NCBI GenBank assembly: GCA_963664245.1
Contig: OY760934.1
Coordinates: 2,232,001-2,296,000 of the forward strand
Direction: 5' to 3'
DNA from: GCA-2711565 sp963664245
GTDB lineage: Bacteria; Bacteroidota; Bacteroidia; Bacteroidales; GCA-2711565
Length of the DNA stretch: 64,000 nucleotides
Part shown: positions 1 through 8,974 of the stretch, one piece after another
Layout: every line of letters begins with the position of its first letter
Position numbering within the stretch: the stretch's first letter is position 1
Position numbers and translations under genes: made by a program
The notes under the pieces: generated by a model
What the model was told of the DNA's origin: nothing
Databases searched by the model: none
The model's input: only the letters and a program-made list of their open reading frames with translations

Positions 1-245
1 TTTCCTTCAAACAGTTTGTACAAATAATGCCTGATTTGATTGGGGGCCATGGCACAGCCTTTATTTGAAACCGCATTTCTATCTTCCAACACGCCAATAA
101 TAGCAATGTCAATTCCTTCCAGATCAGGAAAATTATTGGGCGAACTAAAAGCCTTTACCACATCTCCCAGCCTTCTGCGGGTTGCTTTTTCCGAATACTC
201 GTAACCGCTAAAATCAACGGGTTCAAAATAAATGTCAATGTCCAT
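1..245 (-). CDS. Arginase/formimidoylglutamase-family hydrolase, N-terminal fragment
   Basis: This is the first ~81 codons of a gene that runs off the left edge; the ATG is at 245. The translation shows a short beta-strand leading to IAIIGVLEDR and then GCAMAPNQIRHYLYKLF. This matches the start of the ureohydrolase fold (a G-x-x-E-D-R turn followed by an AP-x-x-IR helix). The metal-binding Asp/His residues lie outside the window, so the substrate cannot be told. In other Bacteroidota I recall an arginase-family gene near topA, which fits this position. Family assignment is moderately sure; the exact reaction (formiminoglutamate or another ureido substrate) is open. Confidence 0.6.
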   Translation of the reverse strand, partial: MDIDIYFEPVDFSGYEYSEKATRRRLGDVVKAFSSPNNFPDLEGIDIAIIGVLEDRNAVSNKGCAMAPNQIRHYLYKLFEG

Positions 246-251
246 ATTTTA

Positions 252-715
252 GTTATTCGATGGTTATTGGGTTATTTTTAGTTATTAAGTTTTGATTTTA
301 TAAAATTGATAAAATTATTAAGCTTAATTCCTAAAACGTTTAATTTTTCTTCAAACGACTTATGAACATTTTCTTCAATCAAATGGCGTTTAAATAAAAG
401 GGTAATCCAATGTTTTGTTTCAAAAAGCGAACCTCTTGAATGATAATAAAACCTTAACGAATCTTTATAAATATAACGGCCGAACCCTTCTGCAATATTT
501 GCCCCTATTGAATCTGTTGATCGAAGAAACTGGTCTACTATTGAAAATTGATGTGTTTTACTGATGGATTGAAAGATATCCCAGGCCATGTTGCTTAGCT
601 CTAAAGCTATCTGGTAAATTTCAAGATTATGTAATCCCTTGTCTTCCATAAATCTGAATGATTCATAAAATTAGGAATTATTACAATCAATTACCACAAA
701 TAACCTAATAACAAA
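252..715. repeat. Inverted arms around four-helix-bundle gene (element A)
   Basis: The left arm (about 252-289) consists of repeats of the word GGTTATT/GTTATT. The right arm (about 676-715) carries the reverse complement of the same word. The best pair is GTTATTGGGTTATTT at 263-277 against AAATAACCTAATAAC at 698-712, with one mismatch. The left arm overlaps the last codons of the gene. Confidence 0.55.
278..649 (-). CDS. Four-helix-bundle protein (23S rRNA intervening-sequence/S23 type)
   Basis: This 123-residue, all-helical protein carries the family core LRSTDSIGANIAEGFGR at about residues 42-58, followed by YYHSRGSLFE. The family was first met as the protein encoded in intervening sequences of 23S rRNA, and relatives include the Avd helper of diversity-generating retroelements. 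The cellular role of free-standing copies is unknown. The gene sits alone between the arginase-family gene and topA. It is bracketed by an inverted repeat: 263-277 and 698-712 match at 14 of 15 bases in opposite orientation. See the findings on this element family. Family call is firm; function is unknown. Confidence 0.85.
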   Translation of the reverse strand: MEDKGLHNLEIYQIALELSNMAWDIFQSISKTHQFSIVDQFLRSTDSIGANIAEGFGRYIYKDSLRFYYHSRGSLFETKHWITLLFKRHLIEENVHKSFEEKLNVLGIKLNNFINFIKSKLNN

Positions 716-722
716 AAGGAGT

Positions 723-3041
723 TTACTTTTTCTTTCGGGTATACTTCTTCTTAGGAGTATTCTTCGGATCGTCGGCAATTTTCAGGCATTCTTCCAGGGT
801 CAACGTTTCCGGAGCAACATCTTTCGGGATTTTGAAATTTTTCTTCTTGATCGAAATATAAGCCCCGTAACGACCTTTCAGCACTTTTACTTCCCCGTTA
901 AAATCGTGAATGGTATTTTCTTTGTCTTTCTGGCGTTTGGCTTCAATAATTTCAATGGCTTTTTCTGCATCAACCATTAAAGGATCATTATCTTTTCCGA
1001 GCGAATAAAATTTCTTGTCATGAAGAATATAGGGGCCAAAACGGCCAATGGCCACGGTCATCTCCTGGTCTTCAAACATGCCTATTTTTCGAGGGAATTT
1101 AAATAATTCAAGGGCATCTTCAAGGGTTACAGTTTCAATACTTTGGCCTTTTTTCAGCCCGGCAAATTTTGGTTTTTCTTCGTCATCGGTTTCTCCCATT
1201 TGAGCAATGGCACCATAGCGGCCAATTTTTACATAAATATTTTTGCCCGTTTTCGGGTCATGGCCCAATAATTTTTCGCCACGGAACTTATCCGATTTTT
1301 CGAGGGTGGCTTCAATCTGGTTGTGGAACGGCCCGTAAAATTCGCGGATCATATCGTTCCAAACTTTTTGTCCTTGGGCTATTTCGTCGAATTCTTTTTC
1401 AACCTTGGCTGTAAAATTATAATCGATGATATTGTCAAAATACTTAATCAGGAAGTTGTTCACCAACGTTCCGATGTCAGTCGGAAATAGTTTCCCTTTT
1501 TCGTAACCGGTTTTTTCCGATTTCTGATCTTCCTTGATTTCGTCATCTTTCAGGGTAATGCACCGATATTTACGTTCTGTTCCGTTGCGGTCTTCTTTCA
1601 GCACGTACTCACGCTTCAAAATAGTTGAAATGGTAGGTGCATATGTTGACGGGCGACCAATTCCAAGCTCTTCCATTTTACGAACCAGCGAAGCTTCGGT
1701 GTAACGCGGAGGATGTTGAGAAAAACGCTCCTCACCTCTTATTTCAAGGCGTTCAAGAATATCGCCTTCTTTAATTGGAGGAAGTACGCCTTCGGCCTCT
1801 TCCATATTATCGTCGTCTTTTGATTCGAGGTAAACTTTTAAGAACCCATCAAATTTCACCACTTCTCCTTTGGCAATAAAATCTTTTTTTGCTTCCGAAA
1901 CGTCGATGGTTACATTTGTTTTTTCCAGAACCGCATCGCTCATTTGAGAAGCAATGGTTCTTTTCCAGATTAATTCATACAAGCGTTTTTGCGAAGCATC
2001 ACCATCTATCACACGATTATTGATGTAGGTTGGGCGAATGGCTTCGTGCGCTTCCTGCGCTCCTTTACTTGTGGTTTTATATTTTCGGGTCTTTACATAA
2101 TCTTCGCCGTAAAGCCCGGTGATTTCATTTTTTGCCATGGTAATGGCCGCATTCGACAGGTTTACCGAGTCGGTCCTCATGTAAGTAATTTTTCCTGATT
2201 CGTACAATTGCTGGGCGATCCGCATGGTATTGGCCACCGAATAACCTAACTTACGGCTGGCTTCTTGTTGCAGGGTTGAGGTTGTAAATGGAGCTGCCGG
2301 CGATTTTTTACCGGGTTTTTTCTCCACTTTTTCAACCGTAAAAGCAGAATCTTTACATTTTTGAATGAACTCAAGGGCTTCCTTTTCGGTTTTAAAACGG
2401 GTAGGAACCTCGGCTGTTAAACGGGTTCTGCCCTTGGCATCTTTGATAAGAAACAAACCCGTTACCCTGAAACTGGATTCGGAGTTAAAATCTTTGATTT
2501 CTTCTTCGCGTTCAACAATTAAACGAACCGCTACCGATTGAACTCGTCCGGCAGACAAAGCCGGTTTTACTTTTTTCCACAACAAGGGTGATAATTCGAA
2601 ACCAACCAAACGATCCAATACACGGCGGGCTTGTTGAGCATCGACCAAAGCCTTATCAACTTTTCGTGGGTTTTTAATGGCATTTTGGATGGCGTCTTTG
2701 GTAATTTCATGAAAAACAATACGTTTTGTTTTGGCATCATCCAATTTCAGGGCATTTGACAAATGCCAGGAAATGGCTTCTCCCTCACGATCCTCATCCG
2801 AAGCCAACCAGATGATTTCAGCTTCTTTGGACAATTTTTTAAGTTCGCTTACTACCTTTTTTTTATCGGACGAAATTTCATAATTCGGAACAAAATTATT
2901 TTCAATATCCACTCCCAGATTTTTTTTGGAAAGATCCATAACGTGTCCAAAACTAGATTTAACCAAATAATCTTTCCCTAAAAATCCTTCAATGGTTTTA
3001 GCCTTGGCTGGTGACTCTACGATTACTAAATTTCTAGCCAT
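723..3041 (-). CDS. topA: DNA topoisomerase I (type IA)
   Basis: This enzyme relaxes negatively supercoiled DNA by passing one strand through a transient 5'-phosphotyrosine break. The 772-residue protein starts with the TOPRIM strand LVIVESPAKAKTIEGFLG and carries the DEDREGEAISWHL acidic motif near residue 82. The active-site Tyr is Y287 in ITYMRTDS. The C-terminal third has several Cys-free topoisomerase C-terminal repeats (GRYGAIA, GRFGPYI, GRYGAYI) in place of classical zinc ribbons, then a Lys/Arg-rich tail. An AAGGAG ribosome site lies just before the ATG, and a TACATTTG promoter box is at 3082-3089. Full length; ordinary housekeeping gene. Confidence 0.97.
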   Translation of the reverse strand: MARNLVIVESPAKAKTIEGFLGKDYLVKSSFGHVMDLSKKNLGVDIENNFVPNYEISSDKKKVVSELKKLSKEAEIIWLASDEDREGEAISWHLSNALKLDDAKTKRIVFHEITKDAIQNAIKNPRKVDKALVDAQQARRVLDRLVGFELSPLLWKKVKPALSAGRVQSVAVRLIVEREEEIKDFNSESSFRVTGLFLIKDAKGRTRLTAEVPTRFKTEKEALEFIQKCKDSAFTVEKVEKKPGKKSPAAPFTTSTLQQEASRKLGYSVANTMRIAQQLYESGKITYMRTDSVNLSNAAITMAKNEITGLYGEDYVKTRKYKTTSKGAQEAHEAIRPTYINNRVIDGDASQKRLYELIWKRTIASQMSDAVLEKTNVTIDVSEAKKDFIAKGEVVKFDGFLKVYLESKDDDNMEEAEGVLPPIKEGDILERLEIRGEERFSQHPPRYTEASLVRKMEELGIGRPSTYAPTISTILKREYVLKEDRNGTERKYRCITLKDDEIKEDQKSEKTGYEKGKLFPTDIGTLVNNFLIKYFDNIIDYNFTAKVEKEFDEIAQGQKVWNDMIREFYGPFHNQIEATLEKSDKFRGEKLLGHDPKTGKNIYVKIGRYGAIAQMGETDDEEKPKFAGLKKGQSIETVTLEDALELFKFPRKIGMFEDQEMTVAIGRFGPYILHDKKFYSLGKDNDPLMVDAEKAIEIIEAKRQKDKENTIHDFNGEVKVLKGRYGAYISIKKKNFKIPKDVAPETLTLEECLKIADDPKNTPKKKYTRKKK

Positions 3042-3081
3042 TTTTGCTCCTTATTATTAATGTGTGTTTTAAAATGTGGTG

Positions 3082-3089
3082 CAAATGTA
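3082..3089 (-). promoter_or_regulatory. Bacteroidota -7 box for topA
   Basis: TACATTTG on the minus strand fits the TAnnTTTG consensus. It lies about 40 bases upstream of the topA start at 3041. Confidence 0.55.
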
Positions 3090-3323
3090 TATTATTTTTT
3101 TTAAAACGATTTTTGTTTGATGTAAGATTGAGGCAAATTGGGGGAACTCTTAACACAAATCGAGGAAATATTTAAAGTCCGTAAAGAGCCTAAAGTACTT
3201 AAAGTTGAGGTGGATTTGCTGATGATATTTTATATGCTTTTTCTTAACAGAAATTTTATTTAAAAAATAAGGCCGAACTACAAACCCTAAACACTCTAGC
3301 TATTTTAAGTACTCAATATTGTT

Positions 3324-3331
3324 TATTTTTG
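3324..3331 (+). promoter_or_regulatory. -7 box for miaB
   Basis: TATTTTTG matches TAnnTTTG, 22 bases before the miaB ATG. No clear TTG box is seen at the ideal 19-base spacing. Confidence 0.55.
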
Positions 3332-3353
3332 CAATCGCTTAAAACTAAAAAGT

Positions 3354-4673
3354 ATGCCTAAAAAACTATACATAGAAACCTATGGTTGCCAGATGAATTT
3401 TTCTGATTCGGAAATCGTGGGTTCCATCATGACTGAAATCAACTACAACACAACGACAGATATTTCGGAAGCTGATCTTATTTTTATTAATACCTGTTCT
3501 ATCAGGGATAATGCAGAGCAACGTGTTCGCAAACGCCTGAGAGAACTGAAGGCCATGAAAAAAAAGAACCCGGCTTTGAGAATCGGAATCTTGGGCTGCA
3601 TGGCTGAACGCCTGAAAGAAAAACTTTTAGAGGAAGAACAAAACGTGGATATTATTGTTGGTCCGGATGCTTACCGGTACCTCCCGCAATTAATGAATTC
3701 GGTAGAAAGCGGTCAAAAAGCCATCAATGTGATCCTTTCGGAAGAAGAAACCTATGCCGATATAAACCCGGTTCGTTTGGGAGATAACAAAATTTCAGCT
3801 TTTATTTCCATCATGCGCGGCTGCCAGAATTTTTGCTCATACTGCGTGGTTCCTTATACCCGGGGCAAAGAACGAAGCCGGAATCCCGAAACTATCATTA
3901 ACGAAGCTAACGGTTTATTTGAAAAAGGATACCGAGAAATTACCCTCCTGGGGCAAAATGTAAATTCTTATCACTGGGAAAAATCGAGCGTTGATTTCCC
4001 GGATTTGTTGGCACAGGTAGCCATGATTAACCCTTTATTGCGCGTTCGCTTTGCAACTTCGCACCCGAAAGATATTTCGGATAAATTGATTAAAACCATT
4101 GCAAAATATGATAACATTTGTAATTCCATTCACCTGCCAGTTCAATCGGGAAGCAGCCGGATCTTGAAATTAATGAACCGAAAATATGACCGTGAATGGT
4201 ATTTAGAGCGCATCGCAACGATAAAAAAACACATCCCCGATTGTGCCATTTCAACCGATATTATCAGCGGATTTTGTACCGAAACAGAAGAAGACCATCA
4301 GGATACGCTTTCAATCATGAAAAAAGTTGGGTACCATTATGCTTTTATGTTCAAGTATTCTGAACGTCCCGATACGGTCGCAGCCAAAAGATACAAGGAT
4401 GATGTACCGGAAAAAGTTAAAACCCGAAGATTAACCGAAATTATTGACCTCCAACAAACGCTGTCGCATGAAAGCAATAAAAAAAATATTGGGCAAGTTT
4501 TTGAAGTTTTAGTAGAAGGTTATTCCAAAAAATCCAGAGAGCAGTTATCGGGTCGTAACAGCCAAAATAAAATGGTAGTGTTCCCGAAAGAAAATTACAA
4601 AACCGGGGATTATGTTCGGGTAAAAATTACAAATTGCACACCTGCAACCCTTATTGGTGAAGCCGTTCAATAG
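3354..4673 (+). CDS. miaB: tRNA-2-methylthio-N6-isopentenyladenosine37 synthase
   Basis: This radical-SAM methylthiotransferase converts i6A37 to ms2i6A37 in tRNAs that read U-starting codons. The 439-residue protein has the three-part order of the family. The N-terminal UPF0004 domain carries cluster cysteines in TYGCQMN (C12), NTCSIRDNA and GCMAE. The radical-SAM CxxxCxxC is at C157, C161 and C164 (CQNFCSYC). A C-terminal TRAM domain covers about residues 375-438. The ATG follows a promoter box closely. Transcribed divergently from topA and convergently with ppa, so probably monocistronic. Confidence 0.96.
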   Translation: MPKKLYIETYGCQMNFSDSEIVGSIMTEINYNTTTDISEADLIFINTCSIRDNAEQRVRKRLRELKAMKKKNPALRIGILGCMAERLKEKLLEEEQNVDIIVGPDAYRYLPQLMNSVESGQKAINVILSEEETYADINPVRLGDNKISAFISIMRGCQNFCSYCVVPYTRGKERSRNPETIINEANGLFEKGYREITLLGQNVNSYHWEKSSVDFPDLLAQVAMINPLLRVRFATSHPKDISDKLIKTIAKYDNICNSIHLPVQSGSSRILKLMNRKYDREWYLERIATIKKHIPDCAISTDIISGFCTETEEDHQDTLSIMKKVGYHYAFMFKYSERPDTVAAKRYKDDVPEKVKTRRLTEIIDLQQTLSHESNKKNIGQVFEVLVEGYSKKSREQLSGRNSQNKMVVFPKENYKTGDYVRVKITNCTPATLIGEAVQ

Positions 4674-4700
4674 ATTTATAACAGGAAATTAGAAATTCTC

Positions 4701-5372
4701 TTACACATTTGAAAGAGCCGAAGCCAGATTATCAAACTTATGATGGTAATCTTCCATCGAACGTCTGATTATTTCATGGGCTTCATCAATTCCGAAAGTA
4801 TGGGTAATTTCTACATCGCGGGGATTCCCGGGTAAATCTTTATATGTTAAAAAGTAGTGTTTTAATCGATCTATAACAAGCGAGGGACAATCACTAATAT
4901 CTTTGTATTCGCCATATACCGCGTCATTGTTCAACACGGCTATAATTTTATCATCCGACTGATTGCCGTCAATCATTCGAAAACCGCCAATAGGCCGAGC
5001 CCTTACCAAGATGTCTCCGTGTACAATTTGTTTTTCGGTTAAAATACAAATATCAATCGGGTCATTATCTCCTTGAATATTTTCATTACCGGTTTTTTCC
5101 ATGCAAAATTCGGCAACTTTTTGGGCACTGTAAGTTTGCGGGATAAAACCATAAAGAGCGGGTACCGTGTTGGAATATTTTTGTGGACGGTCAATTCGAA
5201 GATAACCTGTTTCTTTATCTACTTCGTATTTAACGGTATCTGTGGTTACCATTTCTACAAAACAGGTTAATACTTCAGGGGCTTCTTTTCCGATATCCAC
5301 TCCGTGCCACGGATGCGATTTGTATCGCAATCCCATTAATCGTCCGATGGGATCCATGAGTTTGTTTGGCAT
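4701..5372 (-). CDS. ppa: Inorganic pyrophosphatase (family I)
   Basis: This cytosolic enzyme hydrolyses pyrophosphate and pulls biosynthetic reactions forward. The sequence shows the family I signature GDNDPIDICIL (three metal-binding Asp) and the substrate-loop KYEVDKETGYLRIDRP. The start chosen is the ATG at 5372, giving about 223 residues. A longer frame back to 5393 would begin at a TTG that lies inside the TAATTTTG promoter box at 5391-5398, so it is unlikely to be translated. The gene converges on miaB with 27 bases between stops. The assignment is firm. Confidence 0.93.
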   Translation of the reverse strand: MPNKLMDPIGRLMGLRYKSHPWHGVDIGKEAPEVLTCFVEMVTTDTVKYEVDKETGYLRIDRPQKYSNTVPALYGFIPQTYSAQKVAEFCMEKTGNENIQGDNDPIDICILTEKQIVHGDILVRARPIGGFRMIDGNQSDDKIIAVLNNDAVYGEYKDISDCPSLVIDRLKHYFLTYKDLPGNPRDVEITHTFGIDEAHEIIRRSMEDYHHKFDNLASALSNV

Positions 5373-5390
5373 AATTGAGATTTTAAAATA

Positions 5391-5398
5391 CAAAATTA
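5391..5398 (-). promoter_or_regulatory. -7 box for ppa
   Basis: TAATTTTG on the minus strand fits TAnnTTTG and lies about 20 bases before the ATG at 5372. It overlaps the TTG that would otherwise extend the frame, and so decides the start. Confidence 0.55.
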
Positions 5399-5491
5399 AT
5401 ATATAATTTCACTCATATGAAATCATTTATTACATATGTAATAAAGAAATATGATATATTCATTTTTTTAGTAAGCGTACTTAAATTTTAC

Positions 5492-5499
5492 TATTTTTG
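5492..5499 (+). promoter_or_regulatory. -7 box at head of polysaccharide locus
   Basis: TATTTTTG matches TAnnTTTG, 39 bases before the Wza-like gene. It is the most upstream promoter candidate of the capsule locus. Confidence 0.5.
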
Positions 5500-5537
5500 C
5501 TTTTGGAATCCTTTATTTATAACCTACAACATTAGTC

Positions 5538-6314
5538 ATGCGAATAAAAAACTCAAAAAATAAAATCATTTTATTTCCTATTATACTTATTATTTTAAGT
5601 TCCTGCGTTCCACAAAAAAAGCTTATTTACCTACAAAATAAAGAATTGGCAACAAAAAATGAGTTTCTGAATGAACGTTCGGAAGACTATACAATACAGC
5701 CAGGAGATAATCTGTATATCAAAATAACCTCCATTGACGAAAAAACAACCATGTTGTTTAACAGTACTGATCCCAGGTATTCACAAAACCAAAATGATAT
5801 TGCCGTTTATTTAAATAGTTACACTATTGCTGAAGATGGATGCATTGATTTTCCTTTAACCGGGAAAATAAATATTCAAAACCAAACCATTGAAGAAGTA
5901 AAGAATTCGATTTACAATGTTTTGGATGACTATTTAAAAGAAACTTTGATTATTGTTAAACTGATTAATTTCAATATAACTTTATTAGGTGAAATTGAAA
6001 GACCTGGGCAATATAAAGTGTACCAAGATAAAATTAATTTATTTGAAGCCATTGCCATGGCTGGTGATTTGGGGGATTTTGCCAACCGGGCAAAAGTAAA
6101 ATTAATCCGGCAAACCAAAACAGGTACAGAAATTCACCAATTGGATTTAACAAATCAAGAAATTTTGGAATCCGATTATTATTACCTCATGCCCAATGAC
6201 GTTATTTACGTTGAACCCCTTAAAGGAAAACAATTCACTTTTGCCAATTTCCCATACACGGTTGTATTTTCAGCTATTTCTACTCTAATTTTAATGCTAA
6301 ACTATATCAAATAA
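5538..6314 (+). CDS. wza: Polysaccharide export outer-membrane lipoprotein (Wza-like)
   Basis: This 258-residue protein would form the outer-membrane channel for the polysaccharide. A signal peptide ends in the lipobox LSSC (C23), so it should be lipidated. The polysaccharide-export domain follows (YTIQPGDNLYIKI near residue 52), then an SLBB-type domain (ITLLGEIERPGQYKVY near 150). A final hydrophobic helix (about 237-256) could span the outer membrane as in Wza. It is followed after 16 bases by the Wzc-like kinase, its usual partner. Bacteroidota members are shorter than E. coli Wza, so the length is normal here. Confidence 0.92.
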   Translation: MRIKNSKNKIILFPIILIILSSCVPQKKLIYLQNKELATKNEFLNERSEDYTIQPGDNLYIKITSIDEKTTMLFNSTDPRYSQNQNDIAVYLNSYTIAEDGCIDFPLTGKINIQNQTIEEVKNSIYNVLDDYLKETLIIVKLINFNITLLGEIERPGQYKVYQDKINLFEAIAMAGDLGDFANRAKVKLIRQTKTGTEIHQLDLTNQEILESDYYYLMPNDVIYVEPLKGKQFTFANFPYTVVFSAISTLILMLNYIK

Positions 6315-6330
6315 CCCTAATTGCCTTAAA

Positions 6331-8784
6331 ATGGATCCAATGAATAATATCAATTACCAGGAAGAAACCATTGATATCAAAGCATTAGTGGTCAAATTTT
6401 TACGCCATTGGCATTTATTTGCCCTGACTATCACCATTGCTTTAATTATTGCATTTTTGTTTAATAAATATGCTCAACCCAAATTTGAAGTATCCTCTAC
6501 AGTATTGATCAACCAGGATAAAGGCAGTAATTTTGATCCACAAGAATTGTTGGGGTTTGGTATGTTTGGTGGAAAACAAAACCTGGAAAATGAAGTAGGA
6601 ATAATGAAATCTTATTCGCTGGCTCATCGTACTATTCAAAAGCTGGATTTCTTTGTTTCATATTATCATACCGAAGGGTTTATTACTTCCGAATTATACC
6701 AAAATTCTCCAATTATTGTTGAATTTGATAAAATCCACCCACAATTGGTTCGTACAAAATTTAACATTGAAATTCTTTCCAAATCTGAGTACATAATAGA
6801 ATTTGAGGGAGAAGATAAATGGACCTATAAGTTTAATATTCACGAATTTGTTCAAAAGCACAGCAGTGTAAAATACAACAAAAAACATCGTTTTGGCGAA
6901 GAAATCACCCATCCTTTATTTAAATTTAAAATCATCATTAATCCCCAATATATCAATATACTGGAAGATTATTCAGACATGTATTTCATTATAAATGATA
7001 TTGATTATTTAATTGGATTATATAAATTTGACATAGAACCCATCAATCGGGAAGCAACTATTGCACAATTAACGTTAAAAGGAACTAATGTTAAAAAATC
7101 GGTAAACTTTTTAAATCAACTAACCTCTGAATATCTAACTCGCGGACTAGAAAAGAAAAACGAAGTTGCTATTAATACTATCGAATTTATCACCCGTGAG
7201 CTACAAGGAATTACCGATTCTTTATCGGTCACAGAAAATAGTTTGCAAAATTACCGATCAGATAACCAAATTATGGATGTCGATTTCCAGGCTCAACAGG
7301 TGTTTGAATACATGAAAGAGCTTGAAAATGAAAAAGCTATATTATTGGTCAAATCAAAATACTACAAAAATCTTAAAAACTATTTGCAGGAAAAAAATGC
7401 AGGTAAAGAAAAAATTATCGTTCCTTCTTCTATTGGTATTGAAGATCCATTGTTAAATACTCTCGTTGAAGAACTAATTAAATTATTCAATACACGCTCT
7501 GAGTTATTGTTTAGTTCCACCGAAAAAAACCCAATGGTTCTAAGTTTAGATCAGCAAATAAAAAACACCAAGGATGCATTAACCGAGAACATAAACAATA
7601 TCATTAATACATCAGATATTGCCATTAATGATATTAATGAACGCATTAGTAGTTTGAATAAGCGCATTGACCACCTTCCCACAACCCAACGGCAATTAAT
7701 TCGTATCGAACGTAAATTTAAATTAAACGATGCCATGTATACCTTCCTTTTACAAAAATTACAAGAAGCACAGATTACCAAAGCATCAAATAGCCCGGAT
7801 AACGAAGTTTTGGATCGCGCCAAACTTTCACAATACAAACAGGTTTATCCAAAAGGAACATTAAATTACATGATTGCTTTTATTATAGGTTTAATCATCC
7901 CTGTGATTTATGTGTTTGGAAAAGATTATTTAAATGACAAAATTATTGAACGAAAAGATGTTGAAAACCTGACTAAATTACCAATCGTTGGACAGGTATT
8001 GCATAATAATAAAAATACTGAATTGGTGGTAGCCAATGCCCCAAAATCATCCATTGCCGAATCTTTCCGGTCTATTCGAACTAATATTCAATACCTGGCC
8101 AAAGGCAAAGAAAAACAAATTATAATGGTTACTTCAGATATTGCTAGTGCCGGAAAGACTTTTATAGCTATGAACCTGGCATCAATTTTTGCACAATACC
8201 AGAAAAAAACTATTTTATTGGGGTTTGATTTACGGAAGCCTAAAATTTATCAAGATTTCAAATTATCTAATTCAGAGGGGTTAAGCACCTATTATATTAA
8301 CAAAAATTCTTTGGACGAAATCATCCAAAAATCACCCATTGAAAACCTTGACTTAATCATGGCCGGGCCGGTTCCTCCTAACCCAGCAGAGTTAATAGCT
8401 TCACGCAAAACCAAGGAGTTATTTGATGAACTCTTAATCCGATATGATTATATTATCGTCGATACCCCGCCACTTGGATTGGTAACTGATGCTTTTCTAC
8501 TCACAGAATATTCAGATGTAAATTTATTTATTGTACGCCAAAACCACACACTAAAACGGGTATTTGAATCTATCATTAAAGATATTGAACAAAAAAATAT
8601 ACCCAATTTTAGTGTCCTGATTAACGATATTAAGCTACAAAAAAACGGTTACGGATATGGTTACGGTTACGGATATGGTTATGGTTATGGTTACGGACAT
8701 AGCTCTGGGCAAGGTTATTACACCGATGATGAAGAAATTGAACAAAAAAAAGGATTCTTTAAACGATTATTTTCTAGAAATTAG
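6331..8784 (+). CDS. wzc: Wzc-like polysaccharide co-polymerase and tyrosine autokinase
   Basis: This inner-membrane protein controls chain polymerisation and export through cycles of Tyr phosphorylation. It has an N-terminal Wzz domain with a transmembrane helix near residue 30, a long periplasmic coiled coil and a second membrane helix near 510. The cytoplasmic BY-kinase domain shows a Walker A (ASAGKT, K609), a Walker A' (LLGFDLRKP) and a Walker B (YIIVDTPP). The C-terminal tyrosine cluster is unusual: eight exact Gly-Tyr units then Gly-His at residues 773-790, encoded by a hexanucleotide repeat at 8647-8700. Length 817 residues is normal. Function is confident; copy-number variation of the tail is inferred. 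Confidence 0.94.
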   Translation: MDPMNNINYQEETIDIKALVVKFLRHWHLFALTITIALIIAFLFNKYAQPKFEVSSTVLINQDKGSNFDPQELLGFGMFGGKQNLENEVGIMKSYSLAHRTIQKLDFFVSYYHTEGFITSELYQNSPIIVEFDKIHPQLVRTKFNIEILSKSEYIIEFEGEDKWTYKFNIHEFVQKHSSVKYNKKHRFGEEITHPLFKFKIIINPQYINILEDYSDMYFIINDIDYLIGLYKFDIEPINREATIAQLTLKGTNVKKSVNFLNQLTSEYLTRGLEKKNEVAINTIEFITRELQGITDSLSVTENSLQNYRSDNQIMDVDFQAQQVFEYMKELENEKAILLVKSKYYKNLKNYLQEKNAGKEKIIVPSSIGIEDPLLNTLVEELIKLFNTRSELLFSSTEKNPMVLSLDQQIKNTKDALTENINNIINTSDIAINDINERISSLNKRIDHLPTTQRQLIRIERKFKLNDAMYTFLLQKLQEAQITKASNSPDNEVLDRAKLSQYKQVYPKGTLNYMIAFIIGLIIPVIYVFGKDYLNDKIIERKDVENLTKLPIVGQVLHNNKNTELVVANAPKSSIAESFRSIRTNIQYLAKGKEKQIIMVTSDIASAGKTFIAMNLASIFAQYQKKTILLGFDLRKPKIYQDFKLSNSEGLSTYYINKNSLDEIIQKSPIENLDLIMAGPVPPNPAELIASRKTKELFDELLIRYDYIIVDTPPLGLVTDAFLLTEYSDVNLFIVRQNHTLKRVFESIIKDIEQKNIPNFSVLINDIKLQKNGYGYGYGYGYGYGYGYGHSSGQGYYTDDEEIEQKKGFFKRLFSRN
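8647..8700 (+). repeat. Hexanucleotide GGNTAY repeat encoding (Gly-Tyr)8-Gly-His
   Basis: Nine tandem hexamers (GGTTAC, GGATAT and GGTTAT variants, last one GGACAT) lie inside the wzc-like gene. Slippage would add or remove whole Gly-Tyr units without changing frame. Confidence 0.9.
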
Positions 8785-8974
8785 AGAATAAAAATAGAGA
8801 ATCCATAACGTCAAAAATTTGAATTTCTAATTTTGGAAATACAATATTCATATTTTCTTGATATTCATTTAAATACCCCAGACTCTTTATTAATAAACGG
8901 TTAAGTTTAATTTTTTTGATATTTTCTCTTGACATCTAAATCAAGTTTGAGTAAGTTTGTTACTCAATTTTGCT

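Larger units (their letters stand above)
3042..3353. other. Divergent topA/miaB intergenic region with gene-less repeat arms
   Basis: This 312-base spacer holds a promoter for each flanking gene and no credible ORF. Between them lies a run of words TTAAAGTCCGTAAAG, CCTAAAGTACTTAAAG (3171-3206) and, in inverse orientation, CCCTAAACAC and TTTTAAGTACTC (about 3284-3314). The 15-mer TTAAAGTCCGTAAAG recurs at about 43935-43949. The arrangement looks like the arms of an IVP-type element from which the gene has been lost. Confidence 0.45.

Noticed and set aside
5373..5393. Longer N-terminus for pyrophosphatase from a TTG
   Set aside because: The TTG lies within the promoter -7 box, so it would not be transcribed in full; ATG at 5372 is used.
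7551..7838. 95-residue antisense frame in wzc
   Set aside because: Lies opposite the coiled-coil part of wzc, whose regular codons give long antisense frames by chance.
8647..8700. CRISPR-like tandem repeat
   Set aside because: It is a six-base coding repeat without spacers, inside wzc.
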